A stretch of 5,146 nt of DNA from Candidatus Woesearchaeota archaeon (lineage in GTDB: Archaea > Nanobdellota > Nanobdellia > Woesearchaeales > JAUUYB01), in the NCBI GenBank assembly GCA_030590605.1, contig JAUUYB010000093.1, positions 1 to 5,146 of the forward strand, read 5' to 3'. Of this stretch, positions 3,497-5,146 are shown piece after piece; within the stretch, counting starts at the first letter, position 1, and the number at the start of each line of letters is the position of its first letter. A model generated the notes under the pieces. That model made no database searches and was not told where the DNA came from. It saw only the letters and a program-made list of their open reading frames with translations. The position numbers and the translations under genes are program-made.

Positions 3497-5146
3497 CAAG
3501 CACTATCGCAGGCTTCCCAGGAAGTGCGTTCCCGGATTTTGGGTTTTTAGAATCTTCAGATAATACTATGATGACCAGACACTCAAAGTCTGTCTCAAGG
3601 GATTCTTTATTCATAAGAAAGAAATTTTTCTCAGTATCAGAAGAGAGTGCCATTTTAGGTATCTTCGTCTCATCTTTAGCTAATCTAGGTATGATTTTCG
3701 CAATCTCTTTCCCATGCTCTTTATCCATGCATGCTTTGATCAGGTCACCGACATTACGGGTCTCAGATATTTTTTCCTTTAGCTTCCCGACAAGATCAAA
3801 TTTCCATGAATCTGAAATGATTAAAGTGATTTTCTTAGGTTCTTTTCCGAAGAGCTTGATGACAGACCTGATATCTGATTTGGTTTGCTCAAACATGTCT
3901 TCAAGGAATTCCGAGGTCTCATCTATCTTGGATTCATCATACCCTGGCCAATCCTGGACCGATACGAACCCTTTGTTCCCTTGGATTTCCCACATCTCTT
4001 CAGCTATATGAGGAGTGAACGGTGAAAGCATTAGTATAAGCTTGTGTACGATCTGTTTATATGTCTCCTTGTCTGGTTCGCTTTCTTTGTACTTCACTAG
4101 ATGATTGACGAATTCCATCAATGCACCGACTGCTAGACTATGCCTGAATCCTGTGATCAGTTCAGATATTTTCTTGATGGTCTTATGCATCCTGGATATC
4201 ATGAACGCGTCCTTGTTGCTTTTGTCTCCAAATTTGATATCATCATCGAGCAACCCCCATATCTTGTTCATGAACCTGTATGATCCTTGGATGCCTTGGT
4301 CAGACCATTCAAGTTCTTTGTCAGGAAGCGCAGTAAAAAGGATAAATAGTCTGATGGTATCTGGCCCGAATTTCTCCATGACCGGACCAGGATCCACTAT
4401 GTTCCCAAAAGATTTTGACATCTTGTGGCCGTCCTTGATGACCATCCCTTGACAGAGCAGGCTTGTAAAAGGCTCATCGATATCGATAAGCCCGAGGTCT
4501 CTCATGACCTTAGTGAAAAACCTTGCATAAAGAAGATGTAGGATTGCATGTTCGATTCCACCGATATACTGATCGACTGGCAACCAATAAGATGATCTTC
4601 CCTTAGCTACCGGCGCATTCTCGACGTCTGGAGTGGTGTACCTCATATAATACCATGAACTATCTATGAATGTGTCCATTGTATCAGTCTCCCGCTTAGC
4701 GTCTTCTCCGCAAATCGGGCATTTAACATTGACAAAACTCTCAGATGTCAGTAGAGGATTACCTTCTCCTGTGAACTTGACATCTTCTGGAAGCATCACG
4801 GGCAATTCATTTTCAGGGACCGGGACTGTTCCGCAATTATCACAATAGATTATAGGGATTGGAGTTCCCCAATATCTCTGCCTGGAAATGAGCCAATCGC
4901 GTAGTTTATAATTAGTGGTTCGTTTGCCTTTTTCCACTTTCTCAAGCCAGGCTGAGATATCTTCGATGGCATCTTTATTATTTAAACCGTTGAAGTCCCC
5001 AGAATTTACCAACACCCCGTCATCAGTGAATGCCCTGCTCATCTTGTCTGCATCGAGATCATGATCATGAGCGTTGATTACGACCCTGATAGGAAGATCA
5101 TATTTTTTTGCGAAATCGAAATCACGTTGGTCATGTGCAGGGACTG
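3492..5146 (-). CDS. leuS: Leucyl-tRNA synthetase, C-terminal part (runs off the window); apparently hybrid bacterial core with archaeal-type tail
   Basis: Class I synthetase that charges tRNA-Leu with leucine and edits mischarged products. About 550 C-terminal codons are visible; the frame stays open to the right edge, so the internal ATG at 5042 is not the start. In order: the end of the CP1 editing domain, VPAHDQRDFDFAKKYDLPI (HDQRD at 5121-5135, including the conserved editing Asp region); DWLISRQRYWGTPIP; a zinc ribbon with two CxxC pairs (Cys codons at 4842-4844, 4833-4835, 4719-4721, 4710-4712); TMDTFIDSSWYYMRY; the KMSKS loop as HKMSKSFGN (KMSKS at 4410-4424); and the helical anticodon-binding domain ending near SPFTPHIAEEMW. 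These match bacterial-type LeuRS. The last about 135 residues do not carry the bacterial VNGKxR-type C-terminal domain. They read instead like the archaeal LeuRS tail, ending in ALPGKPAIVLE. The enzyme should be active, as the visible catalytic motifs are intact. It converges on the SRP RNA gene. Confidence 0.96.
   Translation of the reverse strand, partial: VPAHDQRDFDFAKKYDLPIRVVINAHDHDLDADKMSRAFTDDGVLVNSGDFNGLNNKDAIEDISAWLEKVEKGKRTTNYKLRDWLISRQRYWGTPIPIIYCDNCGTVPVPENELPVMLPEDVKFTGEGNPLLTSESFVNVKCPICGEDAKRETDTMDTFIDSSWYYMRYTTPDVENAPVAKGRSSYWLPVDQYIGGIEHAILHLLYARFFTKVMRDLGLIDIDEPFTSLLCQGMVIKDGHKMSKSFGNIVDPGPVMEKFGPDTIRLFILFTALPDKELEWSDQGIQGSYRFMNKIWGLLDDDIKFGDKSNKDAFMISRMHKTIKKISELITGFRHSLAVGALMEFVNHLVKYKESEPDKETYKQIVHKLILMLSPFTPHIAEEMWEIQGNKGFVSVQDWPGYDESKIDETSEFLEDMFEQTKSDIRSVIKLFGKEPKKITLIISDSWKFDLVGKLKEKISETRNVGDLIKACMDKEHGKEIAKIIPRLAKDETKIPKMALSSDTEKNFFLMNKESLETDFECLVIIVLSEDSKNPKSGNALPGKPAIVLE

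Noticed and set aside
3266..3550. Plus-strand open reading frame of 94 codons
   Set aside because: It lies almost wholly on the SRP RNA and then on the 3' end of leuS; its composition follows the structured RNA and it resembles no protein.
3568..4848. Three plus-strand open frames of 147, 115 and 60 codons
   Set aside because: All are antisense to leuS and are Ser-rich because of that gene's codon use; no family resemblance.
5040..5042. ATG as the start of leuS
   Set aside because: The frame continues upstream through the conserved editing-domain motif HDQRD to the window edge, so this is an internal methionine.

Overview
The window looks like a piece of an archaeal chromosome. The evidence is a complete archaeal-type SRP (7S) RNA, an archaeal/eukaryotic-type tryptophanyl-tRNA synthetase, a presenilin-like GxGD membrane protease, AT-rich TATA-like boxes about 25-28 bp upstream of the expected RNA starts, and apparently leaderless genes. 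I cannot name the lineage. An uncultivated archaeon with some bacterial-type housekeeping genes (a DPANN-like group, for example) would fit, but that is a guess.

Layout: (1) 1-663, minus strand: the N-terminal 221 codons of trpS, running off the left edge. (2) 664-743: a compact divergent promoter region with two TATA-like boxes back to back and a 13-bp palindrome next to the trpS start. (3) 744-1643, plus strand: a nine-helix presenilin/signal-peptide-peptidase-type aspartyl protease. It converges on, and overlaps by 20 bp, the next gene. (4) 3090-1624, minus strand: a two-gene unit. The first gene is a metallo-beta-lactamase-fold protein that has lost most of its metal ligands. Its stop codon (TAATG) overlaps the probable start of an unrecognised basic, coiled-coil-containing protein whose 5' end appears frameshifted. 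(5) 3091-3215: a second divergent promoter region. (6) 3216-3486, plus strand: the SRP RNA, with a near-textbook Ffh/SRP54-binding motif but an unusual UGAC apical tetraloop. (7) 5146-3492, minus strand: the C-terminal 550 codons of leuS, running off the right edge. Its catalytic and editing core reads as bacterial-type, but its C-terminal tail reads as archaeal-type.

Most of the content is translation and protein-targeting housekeeping: two aminoacyl-tRNA synthetases, SRP RNA and an intramembrane protease. The least explained part is the two-gene unit of degenerate MBL protein plus unknown protein. I see no mobile element, CRISPR array, tRNA or rRNA. I do not see convincing evidence of a wholly new multi-gene system. 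The strongest leads are the hybrid LeuRS, the degenerate MBL active site with its coupled unknown partner, the frameshifted start, and the atypical SRP RNA loops.
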